Part shown: positions 9,973 to 21,757 of the stretch, in pieces
Position numbering within the stretch: position 1 is the stretch's first letter
How the letters are laid out: each line of letters opens with the position of its first letter
Origin: Euonymus europaeus
Taxonomy: Eukaryota; Streptophyta; Magnoliopsida; Celastrales; Celastraceae
Assembly: GCA_963580455.1 (NCBI GenBank)
Contig: OY756969.1
Location: forward strand, 15,906,760 to 15,970,759
Direction of reading: 5' to 3'
DNA length: 64,000 bases
Notes under the pieces: generated by a model
What the model was told of the DNA's origin: nothing
Seen by the model: the letters and a program-made list of their open reading frames with translations, nothing else
Database searches by the model: none
Program-made: the position numbers and the translations under genes

Positions 9973-11630
9973 TGTAACACCCCGAATTCGTAGTTGGCTA
10001 TTAATTTAAAATAATAAAAAAAGCATAAATAAATAATAATAAATTAATTAATTAGGATTTAGTAAATGTAAAACAATGTACCAATAGAAGGTATAATGGA
10101 AAGGGGTAGAGGAGGTGAGGGTAAAAAGGGTCAAAACAAACCCTAATTAAAACAATATAAAAAGCATGTATCTCGAGAGAAACAGAAAATCAACGGGCGA
10201 GAGGGAGAGAGAGGTAGCAGCGGCGACGGAAACTCCAGACCGGCGAAGGGGCAACGGTTTCCGGCGAATCTAGTATCATTGGAAAGAGGACAGTGCGGTG
10301 GTAGCTTTTTCGTACGGAAAGAAGGAGGCAGCGCCGAGATACGGCAGGAAGAAGTACACGGCCGCCGCACCTTTATAGCGTCGATTCGGCCAACACCGGT
10401 CACCGATCAGGTAACCATCGCCGCCATGGAGTTCACTGGATCATGGGCTACAAGTGGAGGTCGGCGTGGGCGCTACCGCCTTCGGAATGGCGGCGACCCG
10501 TTTTCTGGTGAACGGGTCTACTGACCACCCTGGGGAGGGGGATGTCAACCGGGTCGACCCGACCCGGTCAGGGTGAGAACTCGGTTGACCCTAGGTGGTT
10601 GACCAGATTAATTAATTGATTAATTGGGTGTTTAAATTTTAATGGAATTGATGGTGAATATTTATTTATTATAATATGCAGGAACCATTTCATTATAATT
10701 GAATTAGTGAGATAACAAAAGGGTGCCAAGGTAAGTAACGTTTCAACTGTGTCACGGAACTGTGTTATTAATTCTATATTACTGATTCAATTGTTTTAAA
10801 TGTTATATATGCATTGAGTGATTATGACCGATGGTTTGATGATTAATGTGGATATATGAGAATGTGTTTATATTGAAGATCTACTGTTAGTTATCGGTTT
10901 TTGCAATTATGCATTGCATGGCATTTCATACTGCAAGGTTTATGTGATGGATTAAATGGTTTTATAAACCTAGTATAACTGCTACAGGGAGGGTGTACTG
11001 TTAAGGTTATTGGTAATTGTTCATATGATTGGAAGGAAAAGAGAAGGATATAATTCAGATACAGGAGAATGTTCTAAGGAAGGATATAAAGAGGAAATCC
11101 CGACCGGTTGCCCTGTAGCAGTTTACTAGAGTTAGGGGCCGTAATACTGGATAAATGTTTTAAATTGGCTACATTTCTTAATAAAGAAGCTCATGTGCAT
11201 CCATGCAAAAAATGTTACTTGCCGAGCTTTGGCTCATAACGTTCCGTGACGCAGGTGATGATGAGTATGCTGAAATTGCTGATGATGGTGATGGCGTGGA
11301 TCCCCAGTGAGGCACTCATGTCATGGTGGCTCGTTCAGGGAAACAGCTAGCTGAATAAATGATTTGAAGGGTTATGTTTGAATTTAGAATTTATCAATAA
11401 GCAGTTTATTGTGGATTTAATACCGAGTATTTACCAAGGGATTATGTGGAGATGCTTAGTGTGGAATGATGTTTTGAGAATGGAGGCTAAGTACTTAATA
11501 TTTAAGAGACTATTTTATTTACAGATATCTGTTAGAGTAACTTTAGAGTTTGTTGAGAATTTAAATGGTCTGAAGAGTAACGCTATCTATTGGGGGTAAT
11601 AAATTAACTATCTTGGATTGAGGTGTTACA
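9973..11630 (+). repeat. 3' LTR of Tekay copy 1
   Basis: 1658 bp, TGTAACACC to GGTGTTACA, with a TATA box at 10156 and a GC-rich island at about 10180-10600. It keeps the two segments that the 5' LTR has lost but lacks about seven bases (tcgaggg) near 10289 that the 5' LTR keeps. Confidence 0.95.
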
Positions 11631-11635
11631 GATAT
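11631..11635. repeat. Right target-site duplication GATAT
   Basis: Exact match to 2893-2897. Confidence 0.93.
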
Positions 11636-12820
11636 TTTCTCGCAAGAGAGAAAAAAAAATGTTATTTAAAGCATAAAATAATCCAAAAACTTAAAATCGT
11701 CACTTTAATGTACCAATCAATTTTAATGAAAAAAAAATACATATTTAGTTTATAAAAATATGGGAACCAAAACAAACAACTCAAGTTGTTCCCAGAAAAA
11801 TGGGGGCTTCCGAATAATTCGGTGCACAATTAAATAACTTTTTTCCCTAGATAGAATTCTCATATTGTTGGCTTCAAAGTTCATCATATTTTAACAAAAA
11901 ATAAATATGTTTAAGTGTCAATAAATTGAGCAAAATATTTTTTCGAGCATAGAAAAATTAGGAAATTAAATCTTAAGAATTTTAAATCCTTTCTGTAATT
12001 TTTGGAATTTTTTAGAGCCCACACGTGCCCAAATACTCTCAGCCCAGCCCAAAAAAATTAGAATTCTATTTTCTGAAATTCAAATAATAAAATTGGGCTT
12101 GAAAAACCAATCTGGCTTGAACCCAAAATCATGACGCAACTAAATTAGGTCCGTGGGTCGGGTATTCGACCTAGATGCACGGTCCAAATGAGCGAGTAAC
12201 GGCAACCCAGGCGCGTGTAACACAAATGTTGCCTTTCCAGCCTTTTTTTTGGATCAATTTTTGAAACTTGATTTGTTCCGCCATCATGATCATGACTGTA
12301 GCATCCAATCATCTATTGGAGTTGATCTGTATGACACGTGTAGAGCACTCTCCACCATTTGAGAGTGAGAATTGTGAAGAACAGTGTTTTTCAAGAACAC
12401 AAAACCCAAAATTTTTAAAGAAACATTTTGATTCGATTCAAAATTTCAATGTTACATATCTTTACAACCAATTATCCAAATTAAGCATATAATATACCGT
12501 TTGAAAGATTTTGACAAGAGGATTCCAACCATGCAAAATTTTTGACAAAAAACCTTTTGGTTCAAAAGCATATAGCATACAAAGTTTCGGGTACATTCAG
12601 TTAGGGTTACGATTTTCTCTCTTTACACTATGTGTTTAGGTCCAAAATTTTAAGCATACATTTAACATACATATAAGTATTTTCATGCAAAATTTCATCC
12701 AAAAAAACATAAGATTCATCATAGTTTTCACAAAATTGAAAAAACAAGCATACTTTATGAAAAGAAAGCATGCTTCCTATGAACGAAACACCTAGCATGG
12801 TGACTAATACTAACCTCAAC
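11636..12820 (-). other. Leader-like internal region of a minus-strand LTR element; no gene
   Basis: AT-rich, no coding domain recognised. It follows, in the minus direction, a primer-site match at 12821-12831 and so is probably the 5' untranslated internal part of the element whose LTR lies at 12833-13500. The Tekay element inserted at its lower end or in adjacent DNA. Confidence 0.4.
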
Positions 12821-12831
12821 CTCTGATACCA
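12821..12831 (-). other. Primer-binding site (tRNA-iMet), minus strand
   Basis: The plus strand reads CTCTGATACCA, the reverse complement of TGGTATCAGAG. It lies one base from the LTR-like end TGTAGGAATT at 12833. Confidence 0.65.
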
Positions 12832-12832
12832 A

Positions 12833-13500
12833 TGTAGGAATTATATATATATATATACAATTATACTTCCTTGATTAGGATTTCTGAACGGAAAAATGTC
12901 ACAATGCAAAGGTCGATGGATGCTAATCAAAAGGATAACACCATGAATTTCACCCTTCAGGAGCCCCTTACTGATCTCTCAACACACACCTATATTCTTG
13001 ATATTTTTAGTGTCCTTTGTTACAGAGATTGTCACCCTATTTATAGTAGATGAGTCATATCATCTTCGGAACTCTCTTAAAGTCTAACAGTACACTTTAG
13101 AGGATGATGAAATAATATGAAAAATTAAACCTTAAAACTTCCAAAGGACCTAAACCCTAAACTATAAACTGCAATGGGGAAATACAAATGTTCCCATTAA
13201 CTTTTCATTTGAGTCTCACCCATATTAAATAAAAGTTGTCCCACATATATACTTATCCACATTAGCAAACATGTCTCTCAATACAGCCACATCAGTAAAA
13301 TTCATCTTCCAATACAATTTTTTTCATTTTCCAAAATTCAAGCTACTAACATTCTATTCCTCCATCATTTTCCCACTAAAATTGATATTGAATCTCACCT
13401 CTATTACCTAAAAGCCAAGTCACATACTCAGCTACATCAGCAAAACACATCTCTTAATACATCCACATTCTCATACATTATTCCCTCTCCCTTGATTTCT
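12833..13500 (-). repeat. LTR remnant of a minus-strand retrotransposon
   Basis: The lower end (TGTAGG on the plus strand, hence CCTACA on the minus) abuts a primer site. A minus-strand TATA box (rc of ctatttatag) lies at 13036-13045 at a plausible distance. The upper boundary is uncertain: I could not find the opposite terminus or a second LTR. Superfamily is undetermined. Confidence 0.45.
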
Positions 13501-16500
13501 TACCACTAAACTATATATGTATAGATTATATATATACACTAGTTTGAAGCTCGGATTTTGCTACAATTTTCTTGTCGATGTTTTGTGGTTTGGGTCTTTG
13601 TTCTGGTATATTTTTTGGTAATTTTTTTGATATTTATTAACTTGAAATAGAATATTATCATGAATAGAAGTACTGCATTGTTAACTGATAATTACACTAT
13701 TATGTGCTTTATGTTAAATTATAAATGTTTCTATTAGTTAGTGCGGAATTGATGAATAATTTTAAGATAATAACATACTTTAATTATATTTACATCGAGG
13801 GTGCTATAGCTTAACCTTTACATAGCCACCATGAACAAAAAATGGCTCCACTTATAGACTTGCTAGGTTTCGTCTAAATCTCAAACTAGGTAATTCATAA
13901 CCAAAATAAAGGATCCACTGATATCCTATCCTATATGTGCATATCCCTTTATAATAGGGGGTTTGATATCAATCTATATTATTAACAACATGAGATGCTT
14001 TCAAAATACAAGCTCCATAATATGTAAACTATATACCTTGCGTTACTTTCTTGCACAACCATCTTCTCTGCCATTGAGTAAACTATTTCTTTCATAGCGA
14101 ATATATTATAGATGAAGGTTTCATTGTCATTCTCAAACTTTTGCATACCTGTGCTAGTGCTAGAATTTTTCTTGAATAGTTGCAGAGCATCTAAAGACAA
14201 GGTATGGAGTTGAAATGCATACTAGTCAAGTGTGCTGACTATGTTATGTGACTCATTTGTTGGATTATTATATGGGTGATTGTTATCCACAACTGTCAAA
14301 CCTGCATACACAATGCCATATATGTCTTAAGTTGCTTTGTATAGATCTTTGATGTATGCTATGTAGCCTTTTCCTCTCTTGGATAAAATCTTGTATTATT
14401 GCAGTGTGCAACAGGATAATCTTTCTCATCAGTTTGTTTGTTTTCTTCTTATGTTCCTTGGGTTTTCGTCTATGGTTAGGTTTACTAATTTAGACAACTT
14501 TGCAATTTCCAGTCGATAGCTCTTTCCAGTGCGTCCTTTTACTTGACTATTATCTCAGCATTGTTGACAAAATGTACCTGCTCAGATTTGTTGCTCTTGT
14601 GACCGCATCTTCTAGGTGGGTAGCTAACTAGTACAAACCTTTCAAGATGTTTTCATCTCCTCTGCCAATGCTAATATTTGCATCTAGTTTTTTTTTCCAG
14701 AGTTGTTGCTAACATGTTTGTTGTCATGATGTATGGCTTGTAATCCGTTGAATGCATAATCATTAGGTGTGTTTTGAGATATGATTCTAATGCCACAGTT
14801 AAAGCATTTTGAACGATGAGGTGCTTGTTAAACTATAAAATCCTTGCATGTAGATGTTTGCTTTTGCATGATTGAGTGGCTAAATATTTTGGAATTTGTT
14901 TTCAAGCTTCGTATTATGATTCATCATTACAACTGTTTGAACAGATTTTATGAGAATTAAGCAGTTGTTAGAAGATTCAAGTGGGAGATGAGGCTGTCTT
15001 ACTTGGCGACAGCAATCACTGGTTATGTTGTCATGTAACGGCAGCAGTTGGAACTTCTTCTTTCCAACTGCTTTTATTTATGTTTTTGATAGTTATGCTG
15101 ATAGGAGAAGATTGTGGTGTTGGATAACCTCTCATAATCAGTTCTTTTAACATTCTAATCTTTAAGAATAATATATTAGGTTTTAGATATTTTGAAAGAA
15201 TCTGAATTTGTAGATCATTTTGAGGCTCTACGTCGCTGTCATGGACAATAATTACATTAAATCTATACACATGGCAGTTTTAATATTATAATGTTTTAGA
15301 ATAATGTTGGGTTTTAGAAATTTTGAGAGGCTCTGAATGTGTAGATCATCGATCATAATGCCTTTGTCTATTTAGCTTGATAAAAGAGAGGATGTAGCTC
15401 ATTGTTAAGAACCTCGATTAACGTCTTTTGGTTTCTTCTTTTCCAACACAATCTTGTGCATTTCTCCTGATTTTGGGTTTCAGAACATGGGTTCAGGGAG
15501 TTTCAATAGATTCCCTTATAGTCTGTGAACACAAGCAACCTTATGATGATGTTTTAGGTAAAGTATGGTGCTACAAAATGAAGTATTGGATTAAGCTCTA
15601 TCTGTTCAAGGTTGCATATGTTTCAGCTAGATGAGAAGTAGAAAGAGCAAAGATGCTTGAACTTAGATTTTTGACATGAAAGACTAGATTGATTTTGGCA
15701 ATAATCTTTGTGGTCGTGGAATAACAGGAGGTTATTCAATTTGCTTCAGTGGTTTTGCCCTTGCAGGTGAAGATTTTGTTGGATCTGCTCTCTTTAATCA
15801 GAACCTAGATTTAGCATTTGTCTTTGAGAGGGTGAATTGCTGAGATTCAAAAAGCTCCGTTGAAGTTAGTGATTTTGTCATACTGTAGAGTCATCAATAT
15901 GATGCATTGGAGAATTTTTATTCTTGCAGAAACTGATAAAAAAATTTCCTTCCTCATTAGCCATTCTCTAGGAAGCACGGACTCGTCAAAATGGGCAATG
16001 AATCCGTGTCGAACTATGGTGGAGAATTTTATTTTTTACATTGCAACTATGGGATGATATCATTTCATTTCATCTGCGTTTTTTTAGGGTGCATACGATT
16101 AGATTAAAAGAGGAATAATAGAGAATAGAAATTCTAGTTCTGGAGATATTGGTCATGAACACCGAGAAGTGCAAACCTATTCCTTAATGATAAGATTGTC
16201 TAACTGCCTAGTCTAACCGCCTAGATGTTGAGCCATTGAATGTTGCTGGCCAAACTCGTATGGTATACATGCTCAAACTCGAATCCTTGTGCTTGTAAAT
16301 GTTAGTTCTTGGTAGTGCAAGCAAGTCTTGCATAGTCAACCTTTTACCGATCCAAATGTCGGCAGTTTCTGTAGGAATTAAGCACAACCTTCCCCAGCAT
16401 TTTGTACTTGAGTTATTGTCTACAAGCCCTTTCCTGCATTTTGTACTTTAGTTGTGAAACAAAATTCTTAAAGAGTGTTCTTTAAGTGGCCCCGTGTTAG

Positions 16501-17962
16501 TTTCCACATAATACTAGCTATTCCTATATGCTAGGTGCAAGCATTTGCAAACATGCAAAAAAAAGAAGAAATTAAGTTGTAGGCATGACTCATTGTGGAA
16601 CATAAATAAATCTTATGTTCTGGACAAGTCAAAGAAGGATTTCTCTTCTGCTCATCTCCGTACAAATGTTGAAGACGAGTAGGATTTTTCTTGCGGAGAT
16701 AAAGAGAATGAAATCTACGATCAAGTTGGTCTTTACCCTTAACGAGTTTGGTACATTACCAATTAGTGTTTTAAGAGGTCTATAGACATGAAGTTCTGTT
16801 GTCGTGTTGAAAAATATTTGATTGCGAATTGGGTGGAAGCTTTTATACACTCTGTCCTTTCCAAGTAATAAAAGATAGGAAACTATTGACGAGTTGTGTT
16901 GATGTTCCTTTTGTTTTTTCAGTTGAAAACGCTTACAGTCCTCAGCTTAATTATTAGCTTTGTCCCTACACATGTTCTGCTACCTACACAGCAGACTGGA
17001 GGCATTTCGCGATACCATTGGCATATCTCAGAAACAATGAGAGCAACTGAGCATGTTATTGTCTTTTCCTTGGAGGCACGCCTGCAACATGGATTTCATT
17101 TTTTTTTCCCGAATGATAATTAACGCGTGACATTATGTGTAAGCATGCATAAATATGAGTTAATTGAGGATTATATAATCAATGCTTATAACTTAGTAAA
17201 TCTCCATTTGGTCTGTCAGAAATTTGATGACATGAAATATTTTTCCTTTTTGTGGGGTTTGTTGATTGACGGATGATATATGGAAATGAAAAATATTATA
17301 TGTTCAGCCTTAAATTGTCCATAATAACTCATTCCATTGTATAATCAAATTTCATTCTAAATTGATATCATATATCATTGTTAAATATATAATGGTTTGA
17401 GTTTCCTACCATTTGGAAGCTGAGATGTTCGAACGGATGATATATTGATTTTGCATTGTGAATTTTGTTTGTTTTATTTGTTGATTAATGGATTACATAT
17501 CATTTCAGCACTGTCATTTTGGATGCTCAATAAGATTATTTCTAATTTGTGGATAGATTGATACGTTGAGTCTAGTCTTACAAATTTATTAAAACAAAAT
17601 AAAAGTATTTATGAGCTGTGCTCGGTTGCTGAGAAATTTGAGGAAAAAGAAGCCGATATGAAATTGAGTTGTACATTAATTAGTTGAGATACATATGCGG
17701 CTGGCGTGTACTTGGTTTTTTACTCATAATGTAAACAAATCTAAAATAATTCTCCAAAACAGCGTGAATTGCATGTCAGAGAAGGAGACACGTTCACCAA
17801 TAAATTTATAATAGAAATGTTAGGGGTGATAGAAATGTTGGGGGTGATAACTTAAAAGACTGGGATAATATAACAATACCATATTCTAAAGGGAAAATCG
17901 ACTCCATGATAACAAACTAATTCAATTTGAAGAGAGAGAATTCCAATTGCTGTAGATCCTCC
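13501..17962. other. Intergenic DNA, no recognised gene
   Basis: Only short frames (under 80 codons) occur and none resembles a known family. Two diverged copies of an approximately 60-bp unit occur at about 15160-15220 and 15290-15350. A minus-strand 72-codon frame at 13982-14200 and a plus-strand 68-codon frame at 15428-15634 are not recognised. The lower end near 17963 should contain the PPR gene 3' UTR and polyadenylation site, which I cannot place. Confidence 0.6.
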
Positions 17963-20401
17963 TCATATTTTGGCAACCATAGATAAATCCTTATTTACCA
18001 CTTTATCATTCATTCCCTTGGCAGTCATTTCTAAGCAAAAAATGTCAGCTTCTTGAAATTTCCCTTGGTGTCGAAGACCAGCAGAAAGATCATTACAAAT
18101 GCAGACATTTGGGAGGAAACCATTCTCAAACAATTCTCTATACCAAGCATACGCCGCACCAAAATCTTTTAGCTCGCAATGTCCCTTAACCAGTATGTTG
18201 TAAGTATCAGCTTTAGGAAACAATCCTCTAGCCTTCATATCACTCACAATATTCCTTACTTCAGACAGCCTCCCTTCCTTGAGATGCCCCATGATCAGGC
18301 TGTCATAGGTCATCTTGTCAGGATGTATTCCCTGGTCGACCATCTCCTTGTGCAAAGCAAATGATTTTTGAACATCTCCATGCTCTAAATAACAACGTAT
18401 AAGAGCATTATAGACAACTCTATCAGGAGCCAAAACCATCTTTAGCATTTCATCAACTAATTTCTCCACAACCGCCATTCTTTCCTTCCCAAATCGACTA
18501 ATCAGAGGATGATATGTGTGAAGAGTAGGTGTGATTCCTTTTTCCTTCATCGTCTCATATAAATCAAGACATTTCTGGAATATTCCTGCATTAGAATATG
18601 CTGAGATTAAGGAATTGTACGTGAATACATCAGGAATTAAACCCCTGCTTTTAATTTGGAGAAACAAGTCTTCAGCTTCTGTTACCCTTCCCAATTTACA
18701 GAGCCCACGAATGAGTACATTGTAAGTTACAATTGTGGGATCTATTTCACTTCCCACCATCTCGTCCAGGAACCTAAATGCATCTTGCAATCTACCCATC
18801 ATGCAACAACCATCTATAAGCATATTGTATATTTGAGCATCTGGCAAAATCCCTCTCCCCACCATATCCCTGAGGAGTATTTCAGCCTCAAGAACCTTAC
18901 CATCCTTGGACAAAGAATGAATCAAAGAACCATAACTTATCACATTTGGCTTTATTCCACTATTTTCCATAACTTCAAGAATCTGGAAACATTTATCAAA
19001 ACGGCACAGCCTTCCATAACCGCTGATCAGGATGTTGTACGTCTCCACATTCCAAGCAATTCCCTTCTCTTTCATCTTCCTTGCCCAGTCCTCAGCCTCA
19101 TCTATCTTTCTCATTTCACAAAACTTGGATATCAGAGGATGGAAAGTAATGCCATTGGGCTTCAACCCTCGAACTTCCATTGCTTCAATAGTTTCAATGG
19201 CTTTGCTCATAGTACCTCTTCGACAATACCCATTCACAATTGTGTTATAGATCACCTCATTCGGAACAAACCCATTTTCCATAAGTTGCTTCAAAACTTC
19301 CTCTGCCTTTTCAACCTTCCCTGCCTTACAGAAGGAACTGAGCAAAATGCTAGCTGTGTAATTATTAATCATAACTCCTTTCCTAGATGCTTCCTCATAC
19401 AAGGCAATTGCACCTTCACTATCTCCGCATCTCGAATGTCCATCCATAAGGATACTATAGGTAAAGTCATCAGGCATAAACCCATGTGTTTCCATCTCGT
19501 GCACTACACTTTTGGCTTCCCCCATCCTCCCCACCCGACAAAGAGAACCAAGCAAGGAATTTAAGGTGACAATATTTGGCTCCACATTCTCTTCCCTCAT
19601 CCTTTCCCTCACCTTAAATGCCTCCTCTACATCCCCAACTTTACAATACCCATCAATGAGGGTATTATAAGTAACCCGGTTGGCAACTACCTTCCTCTCA
19701 CACATTTCCTTGAACTTCTTCCCTGCATCTCTCATATTCCTCTCTTTGCATAACCCACTAATTAGTACATTGTAAATAAATACAGTCGGACTAAGTCCTC
19801 TCCTTTTCATGTCATCAACCAGCTCGTTGGCCCTTTTCAAGTCCCCTAACTTGACAGCAGCCAGCACCGCTTTCCCATACACAAAGCTATGGGCCCCGAA
19901 CCCAGATGCCACAATCTCCTCAAACAGATTAAGAGTTTTATGAAACTGCTTTGAACCCACCAGATATTCAAGAAACAACTTCATAGAAGGTAAAGAAGGA
20001 AGCATACCATCATTTCTGATCAAGTCGTAGACTTTAGTTGCTTCAGGGAGCATCTTTGCCTCACAACAAACGGAGAGGAGTATACTAGAGAAAGCAGGTT
20101 TCAAGGAGGGTGCGGACAAAGAGAAAAGGGAAAAGAGATCAGAGGGTGAAGAAAATACTGATTTTGTCTGAATGAGGGAGAGAAGCAGCCTATGTGCAGT
20201 ATCTGTGTGGTCCTGTTGGAGGAGAACTCGAAGCTTGAGAACTTGTTCATGGCGTTCTTGGTCCAGCAAGTCCAGGGATTTGTCATCAACGACTTCTGTC
20301 TGATATTGGGATTGGGAGGAGCAACAATAGGAGAATAAGATAGGATGTTTGATTAGGGGAGAGAGTGGAATTTTGTGGACAAAATTAATGTTCCTTGCCA
20401 T
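17963..20401 (-). CDS. P-class pentatricopeptide repeat protein, likely mitochondrial (At5g12100-like)
   Basis: An intact, intronless 812-codon gene. PPR proteins bind organellar RNA in a sequence-specific way to stabilise, process or help translate transcripts. About 19 consecutive 35-residue PPR motifs fill residues about 100-795, many with the YNxLIxGxCK pattern (for example TYNTLIDGYCK and TYNILISGYGR). There is no E, DYW or SMR tail, so it is P class. The N-terminus (MARNINFVHKIPLSPLIKH) is basic and lacks acid, fitting a mitochondrial or plastid presequence. Length and many segments match Arabidopsis At5g12100 (about 816 residues), from memory. The first ATG in frame is used. Its specific RNA target is not known from sequence. 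Confidence 0.93.
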   Translation of the reverse strand: MARNINFVHKIPLSPLIKHPILFSYCCSSQSQYQTEVVDDKSLDLLDQERHEQVLKLRVLLQQDHTDTAHRLLLSLIQTKSVFSSPSDLFSLFSLSAPSLKPAFSSILLSVCCEAKMLPEATKVYDLIRNDGMLPSLPSMKLFLEYLVGSKQFHKTLNLFEEIVASGFGAHSFVYGKAVLAAVKLGDLKRANELVDDMKRRGLSPTVFIYNVLISGLCKERNMRDAGKKFKEMCERKVVANRVTYNTLIDGYCKVGDVEEAFKVRERMREENVEPNIVTLNSLLGSLCRVGRMGEAKSVVHEMETHGFMPDDFTYSILMDGHSRCGDSEGAIALYEEASRKGVMINNYTASILLSSFCKAGKVEKAEEVLKQLMENGFVPNEVIYNTIVNGYCRRGTMSKAIETIEAMEVRGLKPNGITFHPLISKFCEMRKIDEAEDWARKMKEKGIAWNVETYNILISGYGRLCRFDKCFQILEVMENSGIKPNVISYGSLIHSLSKDGKVLEAEILLRDMVGRGILPDAQIYNMLIDGCCMMGRLQDAFRFLDEMVGSEIDPTIVTYNVLIRGLCKLGRVTEAEDLFLQIKSRGLIPDVFTYNSLISAYSNAGIFQKCLDLYETMKEKGITPTLHTYHPLISRFGKERMAVVEKLVDEMLKMVLAPDRVVYNALIRCYLEHGDVQKSFALHKEMVDQGIHPDKMTYDSLIMGHLKEGRLSEVRNIVSDMKARGLFPKADTYNILVKGHCELKDFGAAYAWYRELFENGFLPNVCICNDLSAGLRHQGKFQEADIFCLEMTAKGMNDKVVNKDLSMVAKI

Positions 20402-20473
20402 TGTGATAGCAATATGCGGTTCTGTTGTGCTCTTCCCTTCACTTTTCTAGCTGTCTGTCAAGAAAAACATATC

Positions 20474-21190
20474 CCTACAAAAAAAAAGCAATAAAGAATC
20501 TTAAAAAACATGCACCTTTTTTTCCTAGGCTTTTCTTAACTCTTAATCAATCAAGGAGTTCCAATTATTTTAAGTTTCAATTTTTCCTTCGGTTGCCCAA
20601 ATTGTTATATATGTATATACATAGCAGCTATTAAACACCCCAATCCTTACGGCCCATGCCATTCCATTCGTATGTGGTAGTGGTGTCTAAGCATGTAACA
20701 TGTAAAGTAGTTCATTTGTTAAACGAGTGTCAGAACATACCAATTCACAGAGATTAAATTAACATAAACAGATCATCACAACTCACCCAAACAGAGATTG
20801 AATTAACAGAGCCAAAGACCAAAACAAAATGTTTCTTTAAGAACACATACCTGAAGGCAGCAGGCTCGAACTCGATAATTACTCCGAACGGAAGGATGAT
20901 GGAAGATATGGGACCTGGAAGCCGTGTATTGAGACAGTGTTAAGAGGGGTGGCAAAAATTCATCAAAATCGACTGAAATTGAACCTCTGAAAAGCTTACC
21001 GACGAATCGAAGGAAGTTTGAACATATAATAGAGACAGAGAAGCGGTGTCGCGGTGATGGTGATAGGTGGTGTGGCGGTGAGTCGGAGAATTCGCAGTCG
21101 CCGAAGGCCTGAAGAGACGGACTGAATCACTGATTAAGGAGAGGCCCGAGAGTGTAAGACTGAGAGGGGGCTCCTTCTTGCTAGGGTTTC
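20474..21190 (-). promoter_or_regulatory. Predicted spliced 5' UTR and promoter of the PPR gene
   Basis: Upstream of the PPR ATG, minus-strand splice sites form a consistent set: a donor GTAAGC after 21000, an acceptor (cggcttccag) ending at 20915, an exon 20851-20914, a donor GTATGTG after 20851 and an acceptor (tttttgtag) ending at 20475. This predicts two 5' UTR introns of 85 and 376 bp. The leader above 21000 is CT- and C-rich, as plant 5' UTRs often are. The start of transcription is probably near 21150-21190. This is inference from splice-site words only. Confidence 0.45.
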
Positions 21191-21748
21191 ATTGTTTCTT
21201 TGCCTAATGAATCGTATGTCTGTAAAATGGTTCAACTGGTCCTGACAATTTAATTCTTACATTTCATATACATAAATATTATTTTGAAAATGACAATGAA
21301 ATATATATTTTATTCATTTTATTCTTTATTAATATATGTGTGTCATTTTCGGAAAAAGTTTTTTATTTTATTTATTATATTATTATTTTATATGCTTAAA
21401 AATCTACAAAAATAATTTAGGAAAAAATCTGAAAAAAACAAAAAAAGTCTGTGAAAAGAAAATTATTCTAGGAAAAATAAAATTTTGAAAAAAAAATCTA
21501 AAAATAAAAGAACATTTTAGTCATTTAATGGTTCATTTCATGTGGAATGAATCATTTTCATCAAATTTGGGTGGAATGAGAATAGAGGTTGAGAGGGAAT
21601 GTGAAATAAAGGAATAGAATGACTCATTCCTTATTTTCCCTTCATTCCACCTCTATTTCCTAAATCAAACGATACCTAAGTTTCAACTTGCAATGGCAGA
21701 TCGCCAGATGAGCAGATCGCACATGCGACGCTTTCCTAATTTTTGTAA
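21191..21748. other. AT-rich intergenic DNA
   Basis: No gene. Around 21530-21660 are several ATTCC/GGAAT words in both orientations (gaatgactcattcc), forming weak inverted repeats as in some small plant DNA elements, but no clean ends were found. Confidence 0.5.
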
Positions 21749-21757
21749 TTTTATGAA

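Larger units (their letters stand above)
2898..11630 (+). mobile_element. Ty3/gypsy chromovirus (Tekay/Del type) LTR retrotransposon, copy 1, full length but defective
   Basis: A structurally complete 8.73-kb element: LTRs at 2898-4414 and 9973-11630, both starting TGTAACACC and ending GGTGTTACA; a Met-tRNA primer site; domains in the order gag, CCHC knuckle, protease, RT, RNase H, integrase, chromodomain; a polypurine tract; and GATAT target duplications. The integrase-before-end order and C-terminal chromodomain place it in the chromoviruses, and the domain wording resembles the Tekay/Del lineage. It is dead: stops at 5873, 6224, 7792, 8817, 9285, 9644 and 9872, frameshifts near 6924, 8223-8298 and 9402, and a mutated RT active site. 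A second copy of the same insertion lies at 56292-64000. Confidence 0.95.

Noticed and set aside
10279..10524. GC-rich frame in the Tekay LTR repeated in the other LTRs
   Set aside because: Disrupted by indels between LTR copies and open on both strands, as expected of GC-rich non-coding DNA.
18656..19564. 302-codon plus-strand open frame antisense to the PPR gene
   Set aside because: It is the shadow of a repeat-rich coding sequence; it has no domain and the opposite frame is clearly the PPR protein.
21530..21660. ATTCC-rich block as a defined transposon
   Set aside because: No clean termini or target duplication could be found.
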